64,000 nucleotides of DNA from Mycogone perniciosa (Eukaryota; Ascomycota; Sordariomycetes; Hypocreales; Hypocreaceae). Every line of letters begins with the position of its first letter. The stretch's first letter is position 1. A model generated the notes under the pieces. It was not told the origin of the DNA. It searched no databases and saw only the letters and a list, made by a program, of their open reading frames with translations. The stretch spans positions 1-64,000 of the forward strand of contig JAOALB010000135.1 of the NCBI GenBank assembly GCA_025331125.1, given 5' to 3'. Below, piece after piece: positions 11,379 to 23,286 of this stretch. Made by a program: the position numbers and the translations under genes.

Positions 11379-13297
11379 CTTAAGGCTCTCAAGTGGGCAA
11401 CATGGATTGCGAGATAGGACTTTCTGGATGATTGGGTTTCGCCTCAAATTCAGCGGGCCTTGTGTAAACCGTAACCAGCCAGATATTTATGCGCTGTACG
11501 GAGTACCATGATTCTTTTATTAGCCGCTGAGCCTGTATAGGCGGGGGTCTCTTGAGCTGGCTTATGTGACAAGTTTAATTTAGCTGCCCGCGATTCAAGC
11601 TATTGGGTGAGCATCCAAATCGACTAAACTTGATACAAAATTAGGATTTGGAGTAGTATTCAGGGATTTGCTCCATACTGGCATGCTATATGGCGGGTAA
11701 TAATCTAAATCAAGTCATGATGATGTTCAACCTATCGCAGTTGCAGCTGCACTGGACCTCAAAAGCTGAATGTGGTCAACCACTGCACACCACTAGACAA
11801 TTAGATCAAGCCACCAGCAAATTGGCATAAAGTAAGAGACGGATTTAATCACAAATGACTAAATCCGAGTCGGAGTAAAGGTAGTGTATGAGCAGTTATC
11901 TGCGCCACGACCTTTTTTCATCATTACGGGACACTCTTATCAGGCCAGAGCCAAACTCTGCTTGCATGGATTCCTGGGAACAGCAACGAAAAGAAGTTGT
12001 ATCAACTATTGAATCTAGGCGCAAGCATTACTATGCGCGTAATGGTGTTGTGTCAGTACCTGACTGGTTGATGATAACTGCATGATGTGTTGTAAACTCT
12101 GCCGCGCTTTGCAAATACATTTATCCCACCAGCCATTATTAAGCACCCATAGGTAAATCTAGCCTCTCAGTGCCCAGAGAGCACTCTTATTTTAGTAGTG
12201 TTATTGCTACCTTGTACTTAAGACGAATATTGCCGAGACACCGTACAGAAGTGTTCGGAAATCGAGTTCAGGATGAGCTATTCAGAGATGGCTGATAGTA
12301 GCAACCCAGAACTCGTCTGTTTGGCTTCCACCGGTCCTCCCTGTTGAGCTTCGTAGCGCAAGTCCAAATGCAACTGTACGGAGTACAATATTCTGCCATA
12401 ATCAATAACCAACCAGTCGGGTTGTATTGGTGACCGTGCTTCTCGGCAGTTGCACTCAACCGCCGAAGAAATGGAGCCCAATATGTGGCAGAAGGATCAT
12501 AAGCATGTGAAGGTGGTGGAGATGGTGACGAAATAATGGCGGCAACCAATCAACGATGGCGGAGTTGGGGCTTCAGTTAAGAGACGTTCTAGAATAAAAT
12601 AAAATAAAGGTTAGACCGGCATTCACTGTTATTTCAAGAAATGTATGAATGCATAGACCATGCATTTCCTGCAGCACGATGAAGCGACAAAAAACATTGC
12701 TTCCAATTGAAAGGTGCATGGATTATTAATATTTAGTACTACTGATTCCGTAGGGAGGAGTGGTGGGACACAGCTATCATATGAAGTAGATGACGTGCCT
12801 CACGGATTGCCTAGGCCATAGTTAGTTCTTGTGAATTGCGAATGCAGAGGTTATGGATGGAATTCAGTGGGTTTCAGGCAGTATTTGGGGTGATAATTCA
12901 GGTGTCGAGCGCATAATAGTGGTCAATAGCTATCATGTACTTCAAGACGGTTGAGCCGGAATTGGGGTCGCCAATGCCGAGGCTGACCACGGCTATGTAC
13001 TGCGACACGACACGAAACTTTCAGTGACGGCCTCGTTCCTCCAAAAGCCACCACGAAACGCGCCTGACCAGACCAACAGACACACACGCACGCAAGCCAA
13101 TTTGCTTTGTTTATGAGCTGCCGCTTAATAAAGCTTTCATCTGGTCATCGGCTTCTCCTCAGAGCTCCCGTCGCCAGCGCCATGGTCCACTGGCCGCGGG
13201 GTGCATAAGCGTCGATTCTCCTTTCCAGCTCCGACAGCTCTCGCAGCTCCCCTACCGAGTTCGCATCGTCCCCTCTCGCGTCTTCCCAGACAGCAAG
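11379..13297. other. Intergenic, 1.9 kb
   Basis: Between the pseudogene's 5' end and PEX6. CGGAGTAC elements lie at 11499-11506 and 12379-12386. A minus-strand open frame at 12268-12549 contains the second element and has no recognisable motif. The last 200 bp before PEX6 are pyrimidine-rich and are probably its promoter and leader. Confidence 0.55.
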
Positions 13298-16200
13298 ATG
13301 CCTGTGTCGGAGATTTCTTCCATGGCGTCGCACAGGAAAAGGCTGCGCAGGCGGCGTCAAGACAAGCCGGCCATCACTGCTCGGCTGGTGCTTGACGACC
13401 TTATCAAGAATGATGTTGGCCTTCTATCCGATGACCTCTTCTCGGACCTCTTCCCACATCTTCTTCACGGTAAGCCACGATAGCAGGCAATGCGGATCTA
13501 TACTGCGTCCTGAAATGCGTCCTGACGAGTAGCAGATTCGAGCGATGCGCCTCTATACGATATCCACCACATCGCCGTCGCGCCGTGGACTCCGAATGCG
13601 AACCCGAGCGATAGTCCTTGGTCCATCGTCCCGGTCATGAAATCCTCCGCCCTGGCACACTCGACAGTTCAGTTTTCTCCGTCTTCGCCGGCACTACAGA
13701 GCTTTGCCGTCACCCTGCAGCAGGTCGCGCCTTCGAAGCTGTCCAGTCGCACTGGCATCGAGATTCTCGTCCTTGACGTTGCTCCGCTACCACTGGAGAC
13801 TGTCTTTGTGAGCTTGGAGAGCGAGTTGACGAAACGGCTGGAGAATGGCGAAGGCACTTTCTACAAAGACCATCCCACGAACCCAAATCCCAAGAGCATT
13901 GCCAACATGACGCCAGAGGAACGTCTAACAACAGCTCTCCGAACGGCCCTCAGCAGCCTCAAGGTCGTGCACTCCGGCGATCTGTTCCCGCTACCGCTAC
14001 CCCCTCATCCTCTTACCCATGTGCCGCCAAATCCCGGCAAGATTATGCTATGCGAGCCTGTGGCACAAGGAATTCTGACGAACTCAACAAAGATCATCTT
14101 GATGAGAGGGAGGGTTCAGAGGAGGCAGGCTCGTGGCGCTGCGTCAATGGCCTCCAGCGGACGACTCAATGGGACTACTGACGACGAAGATGGCAACACG
14201 GACCAATTCTTCTCAGCTGCTGAGGAGCGTGATCGTGCGGGTGCAGTGACTGACGATATGGTGACCGCCACGGAGACGGAAACCGATTTCTCAGGGACGG
14301 AGCAGGAAGACGAACTCTCAGATGATTCGATGGATGATATGATCTCCCTTCAGGCGCCATCTCTGCCGACTACCCATTCTATGGGACCGGGAACGCCAAT
14401 GACAATTGGGACCTTGCGAGGGAGAAAAACCAATGGAATTGCTACACCGGGCTCGGTGTTCTCCAACTTCACAGCCACGACAGCCCGCCCCGATCGGCCC
14501 CGTGGACGGCTTTTCAAACTACACGGGCTAAGAAAGCAACTTCCCTCCGATCTATTACACCCAAAGCCAGCGTCTGAGGATGATGAGGAGGCAAGAATAT
14601 ACGTTGATGTGGCATCTCTTTCGAAGATTGGCTGCTTCTCAGGAGATTGGGCAAGGATAGAAGCCGCCGAAGAGCCACCCTTGAATGGTTTTGGCGCCTT
14701 TGGCCTGGGAAGCTTCGGTCATGAACTGGAGCCGTCCAATTGGCGACCTGTCCGAGTCTATGGTCTGCCTGAGGGATACTCACAACGGCCTGTGACCCGT
14801 ATACCAAGTTCAAAACTAGGTGATCGGAGGATGTCTTTCTTCGAGTCCCAAGTGCAACGACCATCAAGCCCTGCTGTCTATGCCTCTCCCATATTGATTG
14901 CCAACTTAGATGGCGCTTCGCATTTGCGCATTGCGGCACTTAAGAGAACAGCCTATCAAGGGAAGGGAACGCTCCCAAGATTCACAAGCGCGTCGCATCC
15001 TCCATACGCTCGAGACATCGCTATCCACCACGTTCGAACTCCCATCTCAGCGGAACGTGCTTATCAGACCGCCGTGCTAGGTGGTCTGAAACGCTACTTT
15101 GCACAGAAGATTCGCCTCGTCCGCCCCGGAGATCTCATTGCCGTGCCGGTAGATGCCCAGCTAGGCCGAGCTCTCCAAGAGGCACCCGGCGCAGGTGGCT
15201 CCGAGGTAGACGATATAATGGCGTTGACGGCCCATGTGAAGGAGTCCGGGGCAGAGCCCATGTCACACCTTGATAGCGTTGCCTGGTTCAAGGTCGGACA
15301 TATCCAGATACAAAAGTCTGACGAGGACGAGGACGGGTCAGCAGAAGCCCTCTGGGGCTCTGTGGCGTGCATCGACAGTTCGACTGTTGCGATGCATGGC
15401 TCTGGATTTGAAACGAGTCGGATACCAGGGACAAAAGACAGCACATGGCCGTACTACCTTGGGTTGAAAAAGACGCCTCGGCGAGGATCAGATGCTGCTC
15501 ACCCGCCGTTAACCGAGCGTGAGCAGCAGCATATATCGCCTCTCAGACGTCAATTAAGGGAACTCCTGGCAGCCGCTACAAGCCAAAGAGCAATCCATCT
15601 AAGGATGCCACCGATTGCTATTCTCCTAACGTCCACACATCGCAACATTGGAAAAACTACCCTTGCTACGAATACCTGCACCGATATTGGTTTACACACA
15701 TACACCATAGACGCTTATGATATCATTAGTGAGGGAGGCGGTAGTGGAAGTGATGTCAAGACGGAAGGCTTTCTTCGAACACGGGCAGAACGGGCTATAA
15801 GCTGTGGTGCGGACTGCTGCGCACTGCTGATACAGCACATCGAGGCGTTGACAGCCGACCGGATCGAGTCATCCATCAAGGAAATTTTGGAGGACACGCG
15901 GGTTCTCATCGCCACTACAAACGAGGTGGACAAGGTTCCCGACGGAGTTCGGGCCCTTTTCACCCACGAGCTTGAAATGGGTGCTCCCGATGAAGGCGAG
16001 CGAGAGGCAATCCTCAGAACCGTCATTGAGGATCGGGGAGTATGTCTCGAGCCTGCCATTGACCTTAACGCCATCGCCCTGAAGACCGCGGCTTTAGTCG
16101 CAGGTGATCTGGTTGATGTCGTGGAACGAGCGTCCGTTGCTCAGCGAGCGCGGCTCGAGACACTTTCGGACAAGGCTACCCAGGGTGGCATCACGGTAAC

Positions 16201-17567
16201 TATGCGAGATGTACAGGTTGCCGGCGGTCCGTCTGCGCGATGCCTTACGGCTGCTGACTTTGATGTGGCCGTTGAGGCAGCCCGTAAGAACTTTTCCGAC
16301 TCTATCGGTGCTCCTAAGATTCCGAATGTGACATGGGACGATGTTGGTGGTCTCGGCAACGTCAAGGATGCTATTACCGAGACAATTCAGTTGCCGCTGG
16401 AGCGACCCGAGCTCTTCGCCAAGGGCATGAAGAAGCGGTCCGGCATCTTATTCTACGGTCCCCCAGGTACTGGCAAGACACTACTTGCCAAGGCTATTGC
16501 TACCGAATACAGCCTTAACTTCTTTAGTGTGAAGGGTCCAGAATTGCTCAACATGTACATTGGTGAATCTGAAGCCAACGTGCGGCGTGTGTTCCAGCGC
16601 GCGCGAGATGCACGGCCCTGTGTCGTCTTCTTTGATGAGTTAGATTCGGTAGCACCGATGAGAGGTAATCAGGGCGATAGTGGCGGTGTTATGGATCGAA
16701 TTGTGTCCCAGCTTTTGGCTGAGTTGGATGGTATGTCTGGCGGAGAGGATGCCGGTGGTGTCTTTGTAATTGGCGCGACGAACAGGCCTGATCTGTTGGA
16801 TCCGGCTCTGCTCCGTCCCGGTCGATTTGATAAGATGCTCTATTTGGGAGTTTCGGATACGCATGACAAACAGCTCACTATCCTGGAGGCTCTCACTCGC
16901 AAGTAAGTTTCTTCCCTTTTACTATCTTATATAGGACTGTCCAAGCTCACATCTCGGCAGATTTACTCTTGACCCATCGGTTTCTCTGGCATCAGTTGCC
17001 CAACGTCTCCCTTTTACCTACACAGGTGCCGATTTCTACGCCCTGTGCAGTGATGCCATGCTCAAGGCCGTTACGCGACAAGCCTCGGCCGTGGACGCCA
17101 AAGTCCGCGCTATCAACGCTGACCCGGCCACTAGGCACCAGATCTCTACGGCGTACTTCTTTGATCACTACGCCACGCCCGCAGATATTGCCGTCATGGT
17201 CATGGAGGAGGACTTCATTGGTGCGCACGAAGAACTCATTCCCAGTGTCAGTGCCGGAGAATTGGCGCACTACGAGAGAGTCCGTTCACTTTTTGAGGGC
17301 ACCGATGACAAGAAGCAGCAGCAACAAGGCAAGGCACCAGCGCATAATTCAGGGACCGCGTCATCGGGATCAAGGAGTGGAAGTAGAGCACCTACAGTGA
17401 GCAAGGGGAAAGGGAAGGGTAAAGCCATTGCACTGGCAAGCGATGATGAAGAGGGAGACTTTGGTGATGGACATGTGAATGGTTCATCGGCCAAGGGCAA
17501 AGGCAAAGGCAAAGCAGTTATGGGTTTCCAAGACGGAACGGCGAGCGATGACGATGGATTGTATTAA
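13298..17567 (+). CDS. PEX6: PEX6, peroxisomal AAA+ ATPase
   Basis: Type II AAA+ ATPase that, with Pex1 on Pex15/Pex26, pulls the PTS1 receptor Pex5 from the peroxisome membrane. Three exons, 13298-13469, 13536-16902 and 16961-17567, with standard GT-AG introns give 1381 aa, normal for fungal Pex6. The start at 13298 precedes a very basic N-terminus (SHRKRLRRRR). A large N-terminal domain is followed by a degenerate D1 domain (Walker A replaced by STHRNIGKTT near residue 759) and a canonical D2: Walker A GPPGTGKTLLAKA near 1032, Walker B VVFFDELDS near 1090, second region of homology GATNRPDLLDPALLRPGRFD. The C-terminal tail is Gly/Lys-rich with acidic patches. A degenerate D1 is normal in this family. 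It is the only intact gene between two broken neighbours. Confidence 0.96.
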
Positions 17568-18411
17568 TCGGTTTGGAAACGTGGGGATCATGTAGAAACA
17601 AAATGTATCCATTTCATGTGCCATATATCTATAGTGTATCCATAATACCTGGAGTCTATAGGTCGACTGGCTTCCACTCACCCCCTTCTTTGACCCTATC
17701 CAGTGTTATATATCTAGGTACTTGGCCGGTCTGTATGGTACGCTTTTCAGTGGTTCTCGCCAAGATGATGGATCCTTTTATGTCATGAATGCAACGGTTT
17801 GAGGCTCTGTGGGGCTCGGTCTGTAGCCAAGCTTGAGGTTGCGTCATGCGGCGTGTCTTTTGAAAGAGGGCAAATACGTACAAATTGTTCTAGCTACTGG
17901 TTGGATCAATTTGCCACGTATATCAACGAGTCAACCTATCACGCACAAAGCGTAAGAGTTATGGCTTGATAAGGCACCGGTCTGTGACAGCTACATACAT
18001 TAATGACTATGTCGGATGATCATAAATGAGGGGAAATCATCTATTTATATACTCTCTACTCCATCTTCTACTCGAGACCTCCAATATTGTGGCTGCCTTT
18101 AGGACAGACACCCATCAGGCCGACCGAGGCAGGCTCATCATTGGAGCGTCTTCGGCCTGTCAGCCCCAAAACCCGGTTGATGCTCAGGATCACGGGATAT
18201 TGAGCAGAGCCCAAACTGAACTCTTTGGGCATCAAAATTGCCTGGAACAGTGACCTAAAATGAGGTGTCGCGCGCAAACTAAGCTGCTGCCAAGGGTCCA
18301 TCGCCTCAAGAATACACACACTCTCAACTTACTATACTCTTCGCAACTATCTAACGGGAAAAAATATTGCTTTCCCTTTGACATAACAGAGGAATCGTCC
18401 ATACACTCGCC
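17568..18411. other. Intergenic, 0.84 kb
   Basis: 3' flank of PEX6 (TATATCTATAG-rich, probably polyadenylation signals) followed by the upstream region of the patatin-type pseudogene. An AT-rich stretch with TATTTATATACTC at about 18040 could be a core promoter. No gene seen. Confidence 0.5.
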
Positions 18412-21400
18412 ATGAGAGGTGCCTGCGTGTTCTGTTCGGCAGACAACGAGCTAGTTTCCCCTTGCACGGTGTGCCGACTTCACTTGTGCCGGCAATGCTT
18501 CACAGTACACCGGAACAAGTCTCGCCATGGTGTGACGGAACAAGATGGGACAACTATCGACTGGATGATGGGGAAGCTTGGTAGATGGATTGCCTACACT
18601 GAGGAGCATCGATTTTAGGAAGACGAGGAAACAAAGTGGTTTGGAATCTGGCGCGAGAGAACTGACTTCAAGAACACCTTTCTGTGGCTGATTGAGACAC
18701 CACAATTCGAACGTCTCATGATGGAGTCGCGGAATAGGTCTGGGCCTGTCCGAACATTCCCAAAGCTCGTCACGTTCGTTGGCGTAACTGGGGCGGGCAA
18801 GTCCACCATCAGTAAGTCCTCCCAGTCTCTTATCTGAATCCCTATACACTGACCACATGAATGCTATCATTAGTACGCGGTCTCATATCTGCCCGAAGAC
18901 AGAATTCAGTGGATGACCTTGTAGGGCCCGTGACTGTTAGCTCCAACAGTAGGGGCTTTGAATCGACAACCGGAGAAGTGAATATTTATCCTGACCCGGC
19001 GACGTTCGAAACCGAGGCCCCCATTCTTTATGTGGACTGCGAGGGACTGGACGGGACCGAACCAAAGGCAGCCCGCTATCAGAACCAATGGTCATCCAAG
19101 GAATCGCGGTACAGGGAGTATCTGATTAGGAATAATGCCCCAATCACTGACCGCGCAAAGGCAGCCAAGGACATATATCCGAAGTTTCTCTACATCTTCA
19201 GCGACGTCATCTGTATGGCTGTGAGACAATCTCAAGCCGTCAGCAAAGCTGTGGAAGAACTTCTAAAATGGAGCCAGATTGGTGCTGGACAAATCGTGAA
19301 TCAGTATGCTCTCGTCCGCTATAATCATCCTCAACGCATGGAAGCCTTCTGAAGAGTCTGAAACGGACGACGGCCAGTCAACCTCGGCGACGGAGAAGTT
19401 CTTCAGGGACATGGAGAACGCACTCACTAGCAACGCCTATCTTCAGGATCTTGCCCAAAAGGTCAGTAAGGGGTATCCCGTATCATCAATGCCATCACAC
19501 CTCTTGCCTTCCCTTCATCACAGAGTCTACTCACTCTTGACTTATTTTCCGAGGGTCGTATATTTAACCTTTGGGCCTTTACTAATATTGGTTCACTGAA
19601 CAGAACAAAGTCTGCACCCTCAAGGAGCTCATCGACCTCCACTACTCTGCGTTTCATGTCCGTTGCATTGATGATGTGGCGACGGGTGACCCAAACGAGG
19701 TGATTGATAGTTTTGGAAAACTCACTAACCAGATTGTCACGGACTCTGAAGCGGTGAGCAAGAAACGAGAGCAAAACTGGGCCCGTCTCGACTCTGGACA
19801 GATGCAGATGCTCTTCCGTCATGCTTTCGAGCATCTAGCAAGTGGGAAGCACAAAGCTTTCAACCTCGGCCTTTACCGTCAGCGCGTAACGCTGCCCAGC
19901 TCTGCCGCAGACTTCATGAGCAAGTTCCTTATACTCAACCTCGGTGAGGCTGTCGATGTCAATTTCGATCTTACAGCCCAGCTTGTTGCAGAGTCACTGG
20001 CCATTGAAGCCTTGAACCCGGAGCTCGTGGCGATCCCAAGTGCCGTTTTCGGCGAAGAGCTAAAAGTAACACTTCACAAAGCCATTGGGATATTCTTGGA
20101 TCAGAATCTTCGTTGCTCTTTTGTGGGTCCGAACCGAGAGTTATGTGTGAACACCAGGAAAGGACACATCAGAGGCCACCAAAATCATTCAGGCAAAGTA
20201 ATTGGCACTGGAGGGTTTGACTACGGGGGTTTCACAGCCATCGAGTTCATTAACAAGATCGAAGCGAAAATACGAGACGTGATTCGTGAGGTCAACACAA
20301 AACAGACACATGAGCGGAGGGCTTGGGTAGTGAAAGCACATGCAGAAACCCTTCGATTAGCACCACGTCCCGGAATTTTCTCTGCTGCTCTAGGTGCTCC
20401 GGCGACTACCACAAAAGTGCCCTTCAATGTGCCATGCTTCGGCTGCCTGTTAAGGAAGCCAGAGCATCGACTTCCACGCAACCACATCCTGTGCGGGACC
20501 TGTATCGAGCGATTCCAGGACTACAGGCATCCACAGAGTTGCCCTCACATCGCAGTCCATAGCAGCTGTCTTCTCTGCGGATCTGATGATCCAAAAGAAC
20601 AATGGCCCGTCCGTATCCGCTTGCAACCACCCCTATCAGGCGTGAGAATTTTATCCCTTGACGGTGGAGGTGTTCGAGGAATTGTAGAGCTGGCTACGCT
20701 CAAACGACTCCAGGACACGGTTGGGCTGGGCATCCCAATTGCTGAGTTCTTTGATCTCATTATCGGTTCAAACATAGGTAAGTCATACGGCCACAAACAG
20801 GAGCACGCAGAGACTATTTTTAATACAAGACATTTGTACCAGGAGGATTCATAGCCATTGGACTCGGCATCCATGGTTGGAGTATCGAGCAGGCGATTCA
20901 AAATTTCGATACCCTACTCGAAAAGGGTCTCGAGCGCTCTGAGGGGCCGGGCCTTTTCTGGTCCTGGTTCGGATTTGGCCTGGAGACGGTCTACAAGAGC
21001 GCAAATCTCGAGGCAGAGTTGCAGCGCATATTCGGCACGAAGCCGTTTTTCGGTCTGCCTTTGGATCCAGCTTCCGAGGGTTTGGGCCATGTAGCAAGAG
21101 TAGCTGTGACAGTCAGTCGTGAACAGCAATCACTTCTCTTAGCAAACTACAACTATGGCGATGACCAGGTTTATGTCGACTCGCGGCGGTCGACATGGGA
21201 GGCGTACATATATCTCCTTTCTATAAGATGATCGGTGCAATAACTCGGATAACTCTTGGATCAGGTCGCGAGCCACTTCTGCCGCTCCTTACTATTTCGC
21301 ACCCTATAAAGGACCAAGTGATAGGGGCGATCTTTTTGACGGAGGATTGTATCATAATAACCCAATCAATGTGGCCATCTCTGAGAAGAAGAAGTTGTGG

Positions 21401-22313
21401 TCAGAAAACACCCCTGTGGATATCGTTCTCTCCGTTGGCTCTGGTAACAGCCTTGCTTTTGACAAAAAGCCGAACGTATCCACCAAACATACCGACACTT
21501 GGGTGAATGACCTTGCCGCTAATTACTTCCGCTCCATGAACGGAGAGGAAATATGGTCTGAATTCATGAGAGGAACTGATGACCGCTTGAGAAAGCACTC
21601 GTTCAGACTCAATCCAGACCTCCATGGCTTGGATTGCGAACTCTACGATGGATCTAAATTGCGTGATCTGGAAGCTCATGTTGACAAATACCCGTTTCAG
21701 TCAGACAACAGCAATTCTGATGGGAACCATGAGGAAACCCTCTTGGTGATTGCCACGGCGCTGAAGGCATCCCTCTTCTACTTGGACCTTTGGGAAATTG
21801 ACCACTCCAAAATTGGGAAAGCAGTGTCAATCAAAGGAGCCATAATTTGCCGTCTTGATGCAAAATCGGGCGGTACAGAGAATGCTGATCCTGGGAACCA
21901 ACCCCCTATAGTCCGACTCCTCGCCGGTGTAAAGGGCTTTCATGCCCAATGTAGCGGAAAGTCATACAACTTGGCTAAGTTGGAGTTTGATGCCAACAAG
22001 GAGCTGTATGTCCATGAAGTTGAGTTCCAGATCGAGGAAAACAAAGAACCTTCCATCAGCATCATGGTGGAGTTTGCGCAGAACGGGAACGAGAAAGATA
22101 TCAAGGGTCCCAAAGTGCATCTCAACGGATCGCCATTCACCTTGGAGGTAAGTTTTCCAACTCTTATTTTACATCAATTTGCTAATAATTGGGAAGCAAC
22201 TTCGACGACACGCTGCGACTCACCTTCAATCTGAGCCAGTCGAGACCAAAACTGGCTTGGTACACAATTATAAGCGGTGGACTAGCCCTCAAGGCGGAGA
22301 ATTCAAGAAGTAG
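18412..22313 (+). pseudogene. Large zinc-finger / P-loop NTPase / RING-like / patatin protein, decayed
   Basis: A six-exon gene of about 1175 codons. Order by approximate residue: a Cys/His zinc finger (CVFCSADNELVSPCTVCRLHLC) at 5-30; a GTPase-like P-loop FVGVTGAGKST at 124 with a DCEGLDG Walker-B/DxxG-like motif at 187; a RING-like Cys cluster (CFGCLLRK..HILCGTCIERF..CLLCG) at 604; a patatin domain opening ILSLDGGGVRG at 679; a beta-rich C-terminal segment. Introns: 18812-18873, 19462-19603, 20778-20842, 21204-21264 and 22148-22196. Lesions: TAG at 18616-18618 inside continuous protein-like text; a net frame change at about 19311-19315, where NQYAL must join SAIIILNAW; and the nucleophile motif reads GSNIGG, with Asn for the usual Ser of GTSTGG. 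The DGG aspartate region (LFDGGLYHNNPI) is kept. Similar fungal proteins are called patatin or FabD/lysophospholipase-like. Confidence 0.75.
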
Positions 22314-23286
22314 AAACAAGAGAGTGAGTGGTAAGGACGAGTCAGTGAAAGCATGGGTACAATAAAGGGGGGGGGCACTCAGTGTCCATAGTATGTTCTG
22401 AGGAAGAGATCGACCTGGATCCGACTTGACGCTCTATTGGGGGGATTTTCTTCCCTCGATTCGTCGTAAGGTGTCTTGGAGAGATTATAGAGAGCCAGTT
22501 TCATTTCCGAGAATGTCTGTGCAGCTTCCGCGAATACGCTAGTAGCAATTGTATAAGACTCTGATTCGAGGAAAAACTATTTGCAAACAGTCATTTCTTA
22601 CCTAGATGTCTTGCGCCCGTTAGACGCCTTAGGAGACGAACCGAATATTAGTCTGTCCGCACCTCTCCGTCTTCTCTCGGTCATGGTTTCGCCGTGTGCG
22701 TCCCGGCCGGCCGGCTAAGTACCGCCGAAATCCTTCGAACAGGTCCGGCAGTCCGGCCCCCACTCTGTCCATGCCGTCCGTGACATGACCGCCCCGTATC
22801 ATAGGCAGTACCCCGTATCTCCAAACGACATCTGGGTTGCTAAAGTGGACCAAATCATATTCATTGACAACAACAAAAATGTAGGCAAAGTTACTGCGTG
22901 GATAGTTGTTGACACATCTCGAACTGTGGTACGGAGCACCAGGTGTACACTCTATTCAGGTTGATAATACCTCAACCGTATTGGGGAGTCAAGTTCTTGC
23001 CTTCTCTAAGCCAGGGTCCAATGAGAGGCAGGTCATATGTACGAAACAGCTGCTATGGGAAGGCACATGTGGGAAGGGTAAAGGGGGCTTGTGTTCTCAC
23101 GTCGGTGATAACATCTCGGCCTCTCTTCTTCTATCACTATTATTAGACACCATCCTTATTATCCCGTATTGATATTTTTACGGCTCCACATCGCACGAGC
23201 CTCCACACCAGCGCTCGTTTTCTCACCAAATAGCACTGTCGTTCCCGTCATTTAGGCTCAAAACCCTCCGGCTACAACCGCTAACC
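22314..23286. other. Intergenic, 1.0 kb
   Basis: No gene seen. A run of G occurs near 22367-22376. The final 60 bp before 23287 are C-rich (CTCCGGCTACAACCGCTAACC), a plausible fungal leader for the next gene. Confidence 0.5.

Noticed and set aside
12268..12549. 93-codon minus-strand ORF upstream of PEX6
   Set aside because: Contains a dispersed CGGAGTAC element inside the frame and has no motif; at best an old remnant.
15640..15670. Degenerate Walker A in PEX6 D1 taken as a mutation
   Set aside because: Loss of the D1 P-loop consensus is normal in fungal Pex6, so it is not a lesion.
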